From NCBI GenBank assembly GCA_963924555.1, contig OZ004586.1, forward strand, positions 5,972,501-6,036,500: a stretch of DNA of 64,000 nt, written 5' to 3'. The notes below the pieces were generated by a model that worked only from the letters and a program-made list of their open reading frames with translations, searched no databases and was not told where the DNA came from. Positions 1 through 10,414 of this stretch are shown piece by piece. This DNA comes from Crambe crambe (taxonomy: Eukaryota > Porifera > Demospongiae > Poecilosclerida > Crambeidae). Both the position numbers and the translations under genes were made by a program. Numbering within the stretch: the first letter of the stretch is position 1; every line of letters begins with the position of its first letter.

Positions 1-79
1 AGAAACTATAGACACAGTCAGAAGCACTCAATGAAAGCAGGAGCCAAACTAGGGTCATGTGACTATACCAATGCAGGTG

Positions 80-200
80 GCAAGCATGTGTATGTTCTTA
101 CAAGCAGGTACATGTTCTTGCAAGCAGGTGCATGTTCTTGCAAGCAGGTGCATGTTCTTGCAAGCAGGTGCATGGTCTTATAAGCAGATGCATGATCAAA
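80..200. repeat. 20-bp tandem repeat
   Basis: About six imperfect copies of a 20-bp unit (caagcaggtgcatgttcttg) lie head to tail. Nothing else is recognisable in positions 1-400. Confidence 0.85.
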
Positions 201-399
201 CAAAGCTCTAACATGCTCTAACCACAAAAATTTTTGCTGGCTATAACCTATACTGATAAAAAGTGCTATATATTTTTTTCCATTGAAAGGATTATAGAGG
301 ATTTTGGATATGTTAGTCTATGAAAAATTCTGCTTCTTTTGATACTAAAATTGTCTCTCTACCAATTTTTTCTGTATAACCCATATTTGAGCTATATCT

Positions 400-765
400 A
401 CTACACTATTGGTGAACTCATTTCCTGGAGTGGCTCATATTTACCCAATCTCTTCAGCCCAGATGAACTGCAGTGGGATGATATCTGCAATATGGTACTG
501 CTATGCCTCTAGACCAATTTTCCGTCATCTGGGCCGCACTCCTATAATATTGGAGCAGAATGATCTCAATTTCACAATCACTAACACAATTCCTGGAGCT
601 TGTTGTCATGGATCACTAGCTACTACCCATTTGTACGGGATACTGCTGTGAAACTCTATCTTTGGATACTTTGGATAATTTCAAACTCCCAACATTGAAT
701 TTTGCCTTTGGTCTTGTGCCTGAAGAGAGCTGGGATGTCAACATTTTGGGCTATAATAATGAAGG
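400..765 (+). pseudogene. decayed paralogue of the surface-protein exon at 2.3-2.9 kb
   Basis: Read on the plus strand, this segment aligns with the exon at 2282-2917: both carry a Tyr-rich start, QxNCSGxxxAxxYCY, LILEQxxLxF, YCC(D/E)T and LxNFxLPxxNFAFG in the same order. The reading frame breaks near 630-645: up to there frame 1 is used, and the YCCETL...NFAFGLVPEE part is in another frame, while the original frame ends in TGA at about 649. No splice site explains the shift. I therefore call it a pseudogene fragment; an assembly error of one or two bases would be the alternative. No anchor or mucin stalk follows it. Confidence 0.6.
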
Positions 766-2281
766 TTATAAATATGTCCTTCTCTTCGAGTGCCACATTT
801 GGTAGTCCGATTGTAGGACAAACACTATAAATATTGACAGGAATGATGAGTCACCATGCCCTGAGGCTGATTCATAAGTAAGTCTCATAATAATCATTTT
901 AAGCCAGCCTTTAACTTGGTAGGTATGTATGATGTAGCCTGCATGTGTGAAACATTGTCCATGCAATGAATTAACTTGTGTTTTATTTAATTGCTATTAT
1001 TATTGAAGCACCTAATCCAATCACAGATACAACTATGAAACTCATATAACTGCATGACGAGTCCCAAACTTATGTCCAATATCCAGACAAAAAACCCAAC
1101 TACCAGACGTCAGATTATAAGAGTTGTAAAGTTTCATGAAGTCATCAATTTTTGCTGTATCCATTAGACAAACAATAAACAACAACACAAAAAGTAACCA
1201 CGATGACCACAAGGTACTATTGTTTCTATGATGATGACCACAAGATACTAAATTTCAAGGGTACACATAGATCAATGCCTGTGGGTCAATGCCTACATGT
1301 AGACACATAATCATGCAAGAGATTTTATTAGATTTGATGTCATCAATAGCTGCAATTAAATCACACTCACTCCAGGTGGCCTTTTTAGCCATCTATAGAT
1401 GAATACAGAAAACATAACTCGAACATATGTACAGAGTACATGAAGGCTTTTACATGTGACCACACCCAATCATAATAACAGTGAAAAGGTCAAAGGTGAA
1501 AAAATAGGATGGCCAAACTATCTGTGACTTATATGTGTACCATGTGCCCGACATAATCATGCAAAAATCTTATTGATACTCCAATTAGTTAAGAAATTAT
1601 ACCAAGCACTAGACACAGGCCACAAATTTACAACCTGTCTGGTAATTGAGCCCAACAGTGTACAAAACAAACCACAATTTAACCATTAAACCTTTAGCTG
1701 ACTTAAAGGTCTAATTACTGTTAAAAACTATTTGCTTGGGTGGTACATGCCAGCCTAAGTCCCGGATCCACACATCCCTCAGACGCTACACACCGGCTAC
1801 CAAATATCAACCACTTCTTAACTACTACGTCAAAAGCACAATACTTTACAATTTACTTCCAAAACGCAGCAGCTAACGAAGGAGAAGCAGAGGCCAAAAA
1901 TGACTCCCCTGGCTATGTTTTGCAGCAGCACATGGCTAGTTTCACGGAGTAAAATCTTGACCGGGTTGTGTCCGAATATTGGGTGTACTGCGGTCATTTA
2001 GCGGACACCGTCTGTAGACTGAGGTTGTCCGTAAATTGGGGGGTTTATCCTCCTAGCTATGTCTCAAGAAAGCACCAACATTCTTAACTAGATCTTGGTT
2101 TAATAGTTAGTTTTGCATCAAGTGGGCCAAAAGGGGTGTGATTAGGGGAAGTGGGTGTGGCTAGGCAAAATTTTTCTGCACATAAGTATTTCTTTTCTCA
2201 TCCCTATGATAAAATGCTGGCTAAGCACCTGAATATGCATTCTCTAGCTAGAAGTTAAAATAATTATTTGTGATTCACAAG
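766..2281. other. spacer with no supported gene
   Basis: AT-rich sequence. The open frame at 1740-1952 lacks splice signals, recognisable motifs or a paralogue and I do not consider it a gene. The 5' exons (signal peptide) of the surface protein at 2.3 kb may lie here but I could not identify them. Confidence 0.5.
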
Positions 2282-3541
2282 ATCTTCAGTGGAACTGTTC
2301 GGCCCTGGATTCTACCAATAATGTTTACTACTTTCCAAATGTACCGATTAGATTTTCATCTGCACTTGGACTTTCTGGATCGACTCCTCGTACCTCCTTA
2401 CGCAGGAGTGTGACCTACATTTACCTAGTCCCCCGAGCCCAGGTGAACTGCAGTGGGACAGTGACAGCTGTAGAATATTGTTATAGCAACTCCGGGAGTC
2501 GACTGAGGAGGATCAGGAAACTTGCCTTTACACTTCTAATATTGGAGCAGCACGGTCTCGACTTCAGAGTCACTCAACGGACTGAAGTCCATACAGCACC
2601 ACGTATTCAGATATGCACACAGTATCCTTACATCTCTTACTGCTGTGATACCACACCCCTAAACATGGTGGACAACTTCACACTTCCGGCATCGAACTTT
2701 GCCTTTGGCATTGCTGTACCTGAATATACAACTATGTATTATAGAGGCATACTAACTTCCTCAACTGTTCTTTTATTTGGCTTCATCAATGCTTCATTTC
2801 ATGCAGACCACTATCAGGTACCTCAGAGTACCATTCCAAATGTAGGAAGCACTTTCTCTGTTGGAAACGATAGCCTAGTCAACGACCAAGGCTTAACACT
2901 GCTTCGATTTCATATAAGTAAGTCATTTCACTAACAGGGTGTGATGTGTGTGATGTGTGTGTGTGTGTGTGTATGTGTAGGGGTGGGGGGAGGGAGGGAA
3001 AGAGGATTTAAATAATATTATCATCATAATTCTAGTACCAACAAGACCAGCCACAACCTCCTCCATCACTGGAGCATCAACTATTACTCCCACCACTGAA
3101 ACACCTGGTACATCAACTACTACCCCCACCACTGAATCACCTAGTACCCCCACCACTGAATCTCCTGGTACGTCAACTACTATTCCCACCACTGAAACAC
3201 CTGGTACATCATCTACTACCCCCACCACTGAATCTCCTGGTATGTCAACTACTATTCCCACCACTGAATCTCCTGGTATGTCAACTACTACTCCCACCAC
3301 TGAATCTCCTGGTATGTCAACTACTATTCCCACCATTGGTACTACTTTCACCTCTGAAATGCAAGACATAAAAACTGAACAAACTGCAGCCGATAATTGT
3401 ACAACTGAAGAACCCATTACTACAGCATCTACTGAAGGCAGTGATAATGCTCTAGCACATGGTGGAGTGGCCCAAGTGGGTGGAGTAGTGGGTGTGGTCA
3501 CTATGATATTAATGACAGTCATTATATGTGTCGGTGTTTAG
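2282..3541 (+). CDS. mucin-stalked single-pass surface protein, 3' two exons (5' end not found)
   Basis: Two exons are supported. The first runs from about 2282 (the acceptor could also be a few bases later) to 2917, with donor GTAAGT. The second starts at 3036 after a TCTAG acceptor and ends at TAG 3539-3541; phase 1 matches on both sides. Exon 1 encodes a globular extracellular segment with CSGTVTAVEYCY, LLILEQHG, YCCDTTP and NFAFGIAVPE motifs and several Cys pairs. Exon 2 encodes a Thr/Pro/Ser stalk built of 12-residue repeats (STTxPTTESPGM type), then a Gly/Val/Ile/Met hydrophobic segment of about 24 residues reaching the stop, so the protein would be membrane anchored with almost no cytoplasmic tail. 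I do not recognise the globular domain. The frameshifted copy at 0.4-0.77 kb shows it belongs to a local family. The N-terminal exon with a signal peptide is not identified. Function unknown; a surface or adhesive role is inference. Confidence 0.65.
3060..3335 (+). repeat. 36-bp coding minisatellite (mucin stalk)
   Basis: Seven or so 36-bp units, with one shortened unit near 3140-3170, encode S-T-T-x-P-T-T-E-(S/T)-P-G-(T/M). Unit length is a multiple of three, so copy-number change alters stalk length without changing frame. Confidence 0.9.
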
Positions 3542-5503
3542 GAGATGAAATTTAAAGTGATGAGGTAATGTATACACAATAACCAATCTTATATACCAAA
3601 CATTGATGATAATCATATCATGTGACCTTGTAGAAACTTTCCCATTGCATAATGAACAGAAGCATTTTCCTGTCCAGGAAGACTCAAGCATATACAATCA
3701 TAGCAGCCTTTCAAAAAAAAAAAAGGATCGGGTACTGAGGCTAACTTACTTGCATGTACAACTATAGATCAACATGAAAACTTCCCTTAATTGCCTATTG
3801 CCCTGTAATGGTGTGATGATTTATACAATATATCCTATAGCTAGCTAATCAAAATTTATTTTTGATGCACTGGAACTGTACTGGATATTTCTTTTGATGA
3901 TAGCTAATCTCTTTCATTGTAACCATCATCTCATTCTACTGTTCCATTTCACTATAAGGTTCGAATGGCGGGTAATTCCATATTGTTCAAATATTTCTGA
4001 GACTTCTGAGCTACTTAATAGTAGAATATATCTTTCAAAATAGAGCTCATAGCTAAGCTCGAGGAGTTTTGAAAATATTTGACCCTTTGGAATAGCCCGC
4101 TTTGCCATCTATTTCATTGTAATACAAAATATCAATTCATTTATATTTTTTCTACATTTTATAATAAACCATCTCTAATAATTATCATAGGAGCTATTGT
4201 GGTGGTGTAGTGGGTGTGGTGTTGGCATACAAATGACGCCATTAATTTCAATATAGTATCGTTTATAATGAAAAGTTGTTCGATATGACTAATTATTTTT
4301 CTGTGGATAACGATGGTAAAAGCACATTGTGTGATTATAACTGCACAAATTTGATTGTCGTATGTAAAAGGATCATCGAGTTACAGTCATGATGATGATG
4401 ATGATGATGAACGAATCATAAAAATTTTAGATTTAGACGGTGGCTGGTACCGATTATTGACGCTGTTCTGGAGGAGTTTGAGCAGACATATCACATTGTT
4501 TTCCAGATGTAAGAAGTTTAGTTGAGCCTGTAGCAAGAATAGAAGAGATACAGAGAGTCCAGTTTGTATTGTTCTAATGAGATATTTATCAAGTAGCTAT
4601 CACCATAACACCTGAGTGCACAAACATCATCAAAGAGAGCTTATTTCAGCATGGAATATCAGTGAATGCATACTGAACACGAAGACACTAGCTACAGTAG
4701 CCTACAGTCACCAAAGACACACTGCTGTCACTGAGGACACTGAAGACAATAGCTACAGTACAGTCACCTAAGACACTGCTGTCACTAGCTACAGTACAGT
4801 CACCTAAGACACTGCCATCACTGAGGACACTGAAAACTCTAGCTACAGTATATAGTCACTGAAGACACTGAGGACACTGAGGACACTGCTGACACCATGC
4901 ATGACAGAGGTCAATTTCATTATTGGCTGGGTATGGAACATGCAAGCTTAGTAGGTGCATAATTAATAGTGTGATGATTATGTATAGCTAATGCATGGAC
5001 TGCATGCAATGGTTATGAATGGGGCAGAACAGGTGTGCAACAACAACTCTATAATGATAGTATAACTATGTAGCTTAACTATATACAATGTATGTGCATG
5101 GACTGTGTAGGTCATGCATAGGAGACAGCTGTGCACTCACAGGTGTGCAGCAATTACTCTATAACTTAGTCTAGCTAACTCTTATGAGTATTGTTAGTGT
5201 GTCTATCTAGCTAGATACTTTATAAATACTATTCATATAAAATTTGTACAACACATTGTCAGCGCTATAGGGAGGATTTGTGATATAAATGCCCCCACAA
5301 TATTTGCATTTTCCCTTGTAGCATGCTATGTACTTTTGAATCAATTCACACTTTGTCTAGTAATATAATGTCCCCTTCTCTAATGACTCAAGTGATGTCT
5401 TATAATTCTCAAACTGAGAAGTAGCTACATGTGCAAATTGGCTATTTGATACATAGTAAATGGAGACAATTAGTGCAGGTACACAAAAATAATGATGTGA
5501 CAA
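3542..5503. other. spacer with a degenerate tandem repeat at about 4675-4900
   Basis: No gene is seen. Between about 4675 and 4900 a loosely conserved unit (gacactnnagctacagtacagtcac) recurs about seven times. A (gat)n tract sits at 4390-4410. The stretch 5090-5200 resembles 10170-10260 downstream of the second receptor-like gene, marking one edge of the segmental duplication. Confidence 0.6.
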
Positions 5504-7216
5504 TCAAATGAGTGGTGCATACTCATCAGAAGCTGTTATTCTATGAGGAAATTCATCTTCATCTGATACAGTATTTCTTTCTTGTAGTTTGAGTAACAGT
5601 AAAGTGATATGAGACTTGCAGAAAGGGATTTTGACCAATAAACTATAAATGAATAAAGCTAAGACAACTAGTGAGGGAACAAATATCAAGAATAGCACAA
5701 AATATATATGGAAAACATCTCCTGGATGATCTAGTAAGTAATGAAGCAAGTTCGATACTATTGCAGCAATGCTGTATAAGCTTCCTTCAATTGTGTTCAT
5801 ATAATTTTTCTTACATGGTTGGAAGATGAAATAACTCATTGATATGATAATCAGAAAGGAGTTCTTATAAGTTATCAAGATGGTTCTCTGTTCCTTGCTC
5901 TCATGCCAACCATGGGCCATGAGAATAATTACCCTGCATACTAACTGCAAGCCAGCCATGGCTCTGTAGTCACGTGTTCCATTGGTCCCATCCTTGTAGT
6001 GACCTTGGAAAGTGTCCAGAAAGGACTGCAAACAGCGAAGATCCTTGCAGCAGATGAAGATTAGAAATTTGCGATAGATTTTTATAGGATGCAAGAAAAG
6101 GAATAATGTTGGAGTTAAAGTGAAGAGTGCTAATAGAATCATAGAAGGTATTAAATATGGCAAGAGTATGGGTTCTGGTAAGTTCGGATCGTAATAGGCC
6201 GCATGTATTTTTTTACCTCGTGTTCCATTGGGATACATAACAACAACAGCAGTTTTATAGAAGGAGTGACTTCCAATGAAGAGGATTTTCGAGAATGAAA
6301 GTAGCAGCAATGCGGAAAAAGAGTTAAAGATAGAGGCCTTGGAATCATAAGATCTCCTTACTTTTACAAAGCATTTGTGAAAAGGCTTCCACAACTGAAC
6401 AATGACATAAACATTTCTAGCATGCAACTCGATGAATATGTAGGTGATGAATATAAGGAGAAAGGGATACAGAGCTGGAATGAGCCCAAAGAGTAGAACT
6501 TGCATATTTGTCAGACTGCTACTCACACAAAAAGGAGGAATGACAAGACGTAAAAAGTCCAAACTCCATACATCAATCACTGTAAAAACTAGTTTATAGA
6601 CATATGGATTAATGTAATTAATGATGAATAGACGAAAATAGTTGTCTGTTTGGAATAAGATGGTAAAATACTGACAGTAGAAGACATAAGCAGTGAAGGG
6701 TGGTGAAGTGGCACATACATTGAAGATTATCACAATGATGAAGAAAATTGTCAAAGGGATAAGTTCCAGAAGAAGATAAAGAATCCACATTAGATATTGC
6801 TTATTATCATTGCATTTCTCACACTTCCAAGTCCTGGAGTAAAGTGCTGGACCATAGCCTGCCTTGCACTTGCTACATAACAGTCTGAGTCTGTTCAGCT
6901 CTCCACACATTGCACTGTTCAATGTTGAACATGAGCTGACATTGATAACTATATCATTCCCATTAATACGCATTCGTGAATTGAATCTAACATCATAAGG
7001 GCAATAGCCTTTATATCGCAAGCCGATAGTCTCATTATAGGTGGTGCACTCACCTACCTTAATAGAAATGCTTGCACATTCATTAACATCAGTTGAATTG
7101 TCCTTGTAATAATTTTCATAGCTATCAACTTTGTCAATTCCCAAAACTTCAGTGGGAAATAAGGCAGGAGAGAAAAAGACTAATAGAGATAGAATATAAT
7201 TGCCCTTTCTTGCCAT
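5504..7216 (-). CDS. receptor-like Cys-rich multipass membrane protein, copy 1
   Basis: Intronless, 570 residues, starting at ATG 7216 (MARKGNYILS...). Residues 1-26 look like a signal peptide. The ectodomain (about 27-138) holds nine Cys, including the motif LLCSKCKAGYGPALYS followed by WKCEKC. About eight to nine hydrophobic spans follow, at roughly 141-167, 171-190, 205-230, 238-262, 298-318, 350-376, 455-485 and 510-540, with a short charged C-terminal tail ending ITASDEYAPLI. The CxxCxxGYG...CxxC block immediately before a run of membrane segments recalls the C-terminal part of large beta-helix/Cys-rich membrane proteins known from sponges and protists, here without the beta-helix; this is family memory, not a search result. 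Copy 2 at 10.4-12.1 kb is nearly identical. Ligand and function unknown. Confidence 0.85.
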   Translation of the reverse strand: MARKGNYILSLLVFFSPALFPTEVLGIDKVDSYENYYKDNSTDVNECASISIKVGECTTYNETIGLRYKGYCPYDVRFNSRMRINGNDIVINVSSCSTLNSAMCGELNRLRLLCSKCKAGYGPALYSRTWKCEKCNDNKQYLMWILYLLLELIPLTIFFIIVIIFNVCATSPPFTAYVFYCQYFTILFQTDNYFRLFIINYINPYVYKLVFTVIDVWSLDFLRLVIPPFCVSSSLTNMQVLLFGLIPALYPFLLIFITYIFIELHARNVYVIVQLWKPFHKCFVKVRRSYDSKASIFNSFSALLLLSFSKILFIGSHSFYKTAVVVMYPNGTRGKKIHAAYYDPNLPEPILLPYLIPSMILLALFTLTPTLFLFLHPIKIYRKFLIFICCKDLRCLQSFLDTFQGHYKDGTNGTRDYRAMAGLQLVCRVIILMAHGWHESKEQRTILITYKNSFLIIISMSYFIFQPCKKNYMNTIEGSLYSIAAIVSNLLHYLLDHPGDVFHIYFVLFLIFVPSLVVLALFIYSLLVKIPFCKSHITLLLLKLQERNTVSDEDEFPHRITASDEYAPLI

Positions 7217-7714
7217 TAATAGTTACACAGCTCTCTATATAGCTACGTACTTATACTATTGTTGCTGACTTCAACTTTGAGAAGGAAACTGCAAGTTATC
7301 TCATTGTTATAGCTAACTGTTCAGTATAAACTAAAGGTGCTTAAAAGCTAAATGCTTTTCAGTTTTATGGTATGATCACTTGTTTACATAGCAAGAGGAT
7401 ATTACTAGACAAAACATGTTACTGTAGCATGTGGTGTGTGCTACACAAAGCTAACTCTTCTTGTTGTACTCAGTTATTATGGCTAAAAAATAATCAGTCC
7501 TTTACATGTCTAGTTCACAGCTGTGACAAACTCTTTAATCTATGGAAATCAAATATGAAGGTGATTATAAGTAATGTCTGCAGGAGTGTGTGTATATAGC
7601 CTCATTATATGATTACTAACCACCACTAGTCTAAGCCAAGTCCTTATTAGTATAGGCTGTAGCTACCATTCAATGAGATTGAAGGATTTAGTTCTATTGA
7701 ATAAAAGTGTGTTC
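7217..7714. repeat. 5' flank duplicated with the receptor-like gene
   Basis: This flank is about 90% alike to 12140-12655, the flank of copy 2, so the duplication unit includes the presumptive promoter. Both copies keep an open frame on the opposite strand (7372-7599 and 12322-12543, 75 and 73 codons). The few differences fall at silent and replacement positions alike, so I treat it as non-coding flank. Confidence 0.75.
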
Positions 7715-7720
7715 TAAATA

Positions 7721-8062
7721 CATAGGTGCCAACTATCCCCAAACTTCGGGGACGGTCCCCAAACTGGCAGCTTTGTCCCCAAGTCCCCAAAGGGGTACTG
7801 ATTTGTCCCCAAAGGCCAGGGTCCTGACTGAGCAATTTCATGTGAGGCTGAGCTGGCAACTCAGTACATTATCTGTACTATACAGATAATGTACTGAGTG
7901 AAGTATACTGTAATGATGTACTAGCTACCTCTAAAGCTGTCAAACCTAACTAGTTATTTTGTAATGATGACAATCTTTTGCATAAATGGGTGTGGTTAGT
8001 GGGTGTGGCTGGGATGTGGCCTGTGTGTCCCCAAAGCCAGTTTGAAAAAGTTGGCACCTATG
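7721..8062. mobile_element. 342-bp non-autonomous inverted-repeat element with empty site in paralogue
   Basis: Ends are inverted repeats (cataggtgccaact / agttggcacctatg). It is flanked by the direct repeat TAAATA (7715-7720 and 8063-8068). The paralogous flank near 12650-12665 reads ctaaatagtatggcc without the insert and with a single TAAATA. The interior holds several repeats of gtccccaaa. It has no coding capacity; the superfamily is not clear. Confidence 0.88.
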
Positions 8063-8369
8063 TAAATAGTGTGGCCTCATCTATTAAGCTCTTGTTCCAA
8101 CTCTTTTTTGACCAGTTAACTAGTTATCCCTACATCACCTTCATTTATTAGAATAAATATTTTTTACCTGTTTCTTTTATTTTTTAAAACAGAATTCTTT
8201 TGCAGGAGGTCATTAGAGCAGCATCTATGAATACCTCATTATAGCTGCTTGTTATGATTATTGTTCAGTATGCTTTTTCACCTTATTATAACTCTATGTT
8301 ATGCTGATTAATTAAGTTCATAGAGTGGTAGGGGAAGGAGGCAAGGTAACTGTAGCTGTTCTTGTTTCA

Positions 8370-9750
8370 TGAAATTCAATTTTCATAGCTCTTGTTAGCT
8401 AGTTGTTCCTACGTGTGTATAATTACGTTATTGTCAGTTATTGTAATTATGGCCTTGTGGTTGTTTTTATGACTAACTTCTGTGTGTAATTCATGTTCAT
8501 GTTTCTTGTTCTAGTATGAGATCGATAATATACATCGGAGGAACCAGGGGGCACCAGGAGCACGTGTCCCCTTGAAATAAATTCCCCTTTTGGTGCAGAC
8601 TGAGAGACATAGTTAGCTATAATTTATGGAAGGGGATAGGAAAATTAGTTTTGCACTCTAGAGCGCAGTTAAACAGTCTCCTGGTGCCCTCAATCCACAT
8701 CATCCTCTGCCAATGATCAGGTAGGCAATAATATCATCAGCATACAACCAATAACCCCACCAATGTGTGTATGATACAATGTCACCTTATCATTAGCATA
8801 ATGTCAAACAACCAACTCTACAAATACAACCGGTGTAAAAATGAAAGTGTGCACTGTGACTGCACATGTATAGGACAATTCTATTAGTGTACCTATTGTG
8901 TGTGTGTATATTGGGACATTTTAGTGTGTATCAATGCTTCTATTTTTACAGTGATGTTTACTATCTCAATATAAGTGCACTTCTTGGGGAGAAGGGGAGC
9001 GATAACATCAGATTGAATAAGTAGTTATAGCAGTTTAGGTGGTCAGACGAGGGCAGATTGGAAAATATCCTATTATGAGCTGTGGTAATATGTAGAAGAC
9101 TATTTGAATATTATAGAGACACAATTGATCTCCCAACTTTACAACAAAGAAAGGACACATTTTAGTCAGGTTGTTTAAGCCATATTTTAGGTGGATGTGG
9201 ACACAGTGGACAAAAGCACCAGATTTTTTTTACATGCTGCTTATGCCCTAAGCTTTCAATTTCTGATAGGAACCACTTTGTTCACACTCATTATCACCAT
9301 CATAATAAATTAGATATCATTGTCTCAGTGCACTTAAGCCTTACTTATGTATAAGTACACAGTAGTGACATGGGAATTATGTGACCACATATAGAATAAT
9401 AATTATACTATGGAAATGTGCACATACAGGAAATATAATATACAACAAACAAGATAACATGACCACACTAATACAATTACATAAATCTCACGAGCCAGCC
9501 CACTTATTTTTTCATGGGGTGGTTGAAAAAATAAGGGTCTGGTCAAACTTGCATGGTCACGTTGTTCTTAGTGTCCAGATTCATTCATTATGCTCTTCTA
9601 ATGTCGAGTTCCTGTTCAGTGCATTAAACTTGCTACTATGTAGCCAGTTGCAACTGCTCTTCCTTTGTTAATTCCAATCACGACTCTTGGAATACAGATC
9701 TATAGGTCCTACTGCTCCTGTGCTCCTGCACAATGTCAAGATGCACATGA
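8370..9750 (+). repeat. dispersed segment S1, paralogous to 14950-16495
   Basis: Blocks in the same order and orientation are shared with 14950-16495: the tattattgttcc-type start, the ggaggaaccaggggg block, ggaaggggataggaaaat, the aataaccccaccaatgt block, the TIR element at 8832, the cttcttggggagaaggg block and the gctcctgtgctcctgcac end. There are many indels. No gene is seen inside; the open frame at 9381-9671 is not conserved in the other copy. Confidence 0.7.
8832..8953. mobile_element. short TIR element (tgtaaaaatgaaagtgt family)
   Basis: Starts gtgtaaaaatgaaagtgt and ends with the partly complementary ctatttttacagtg. Relatives lie at 15793-15888 and 42105-42211. Confidence 0.6.
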
Positions 9751-10170
9751 GCCCTATACACTGATGTATATGTGCATCATGGACTGCCCTATACACTGAT
9801 GTATATGTGCATCATGGACTGCCCTATACACTGATGTATATGTGCATCATGGGCTGCCCTATACACTGATGTATATGTGCATCATGGACTGCCCTATACA
9901 CTGATGTATATGTGCATCATGGACTGCCCTATACACTGATGTATATGTGCATCATGGACTGCCCTATACACTGATGTATATGTGCATCATGGACTGCCCT
10001 ATACACTGATGTATATGTGCATCATGGACTGCCCTATACACTGATGTATATGTGCATCATGGACTGCCCTATACACTGATGTATATGTGCATCATGGACT
10101 GCCCTATACACTGATGTATATGTGCATCATGGACTGCCCTATACACTGATGTATATGTGCATCATGGACT
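9751..10170 (+). repeat. perfect 12 x 35-bp satellite-like array
   Basis: Exactly twelve head-to-tail copies of a 35-bp unit (beginning gccctatacactgatgtata) fill 420 bp; the only difference I see is one base in the third copy (ggact to gggct). The unit contains the words gtgcatcatggactg, which also occur loosely near 4995-5110 beside copy 1. Confidence 0.95.
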
Positions 10171-10414
10171 GCATAGGATAGGAGACAGCTGTGCGCATTC
10201 ACAGGTGTAGAGGAACTAGACTGCTAGGTATAATATCAGTGTGTCTATATCTAGCAGACTATTTTTTGTGGTTAATTCACACTTTGTCAAGCAATTAGCT
10301 ACTTAGATCCCCTCTTATGATTCTCAAGTCCTCAGACTGAGAAATCAGTGTGCAAATTGGCTGCTTGCTACAACAATGATTAGTACAGGTGCACAAAAAA
10401 TAATGATGTGATAA

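Noticed and set aside
9381..9671. 96-codon frame in segment S1
   Set aside because: Not preserved in the paralogous segment S2 and without recognisable motifs.
9751..10170. CRISPR-like array
   Set aside because: Units are contiguous without spacers, in a eukaryotic setting; it is a plain tandem repeat.
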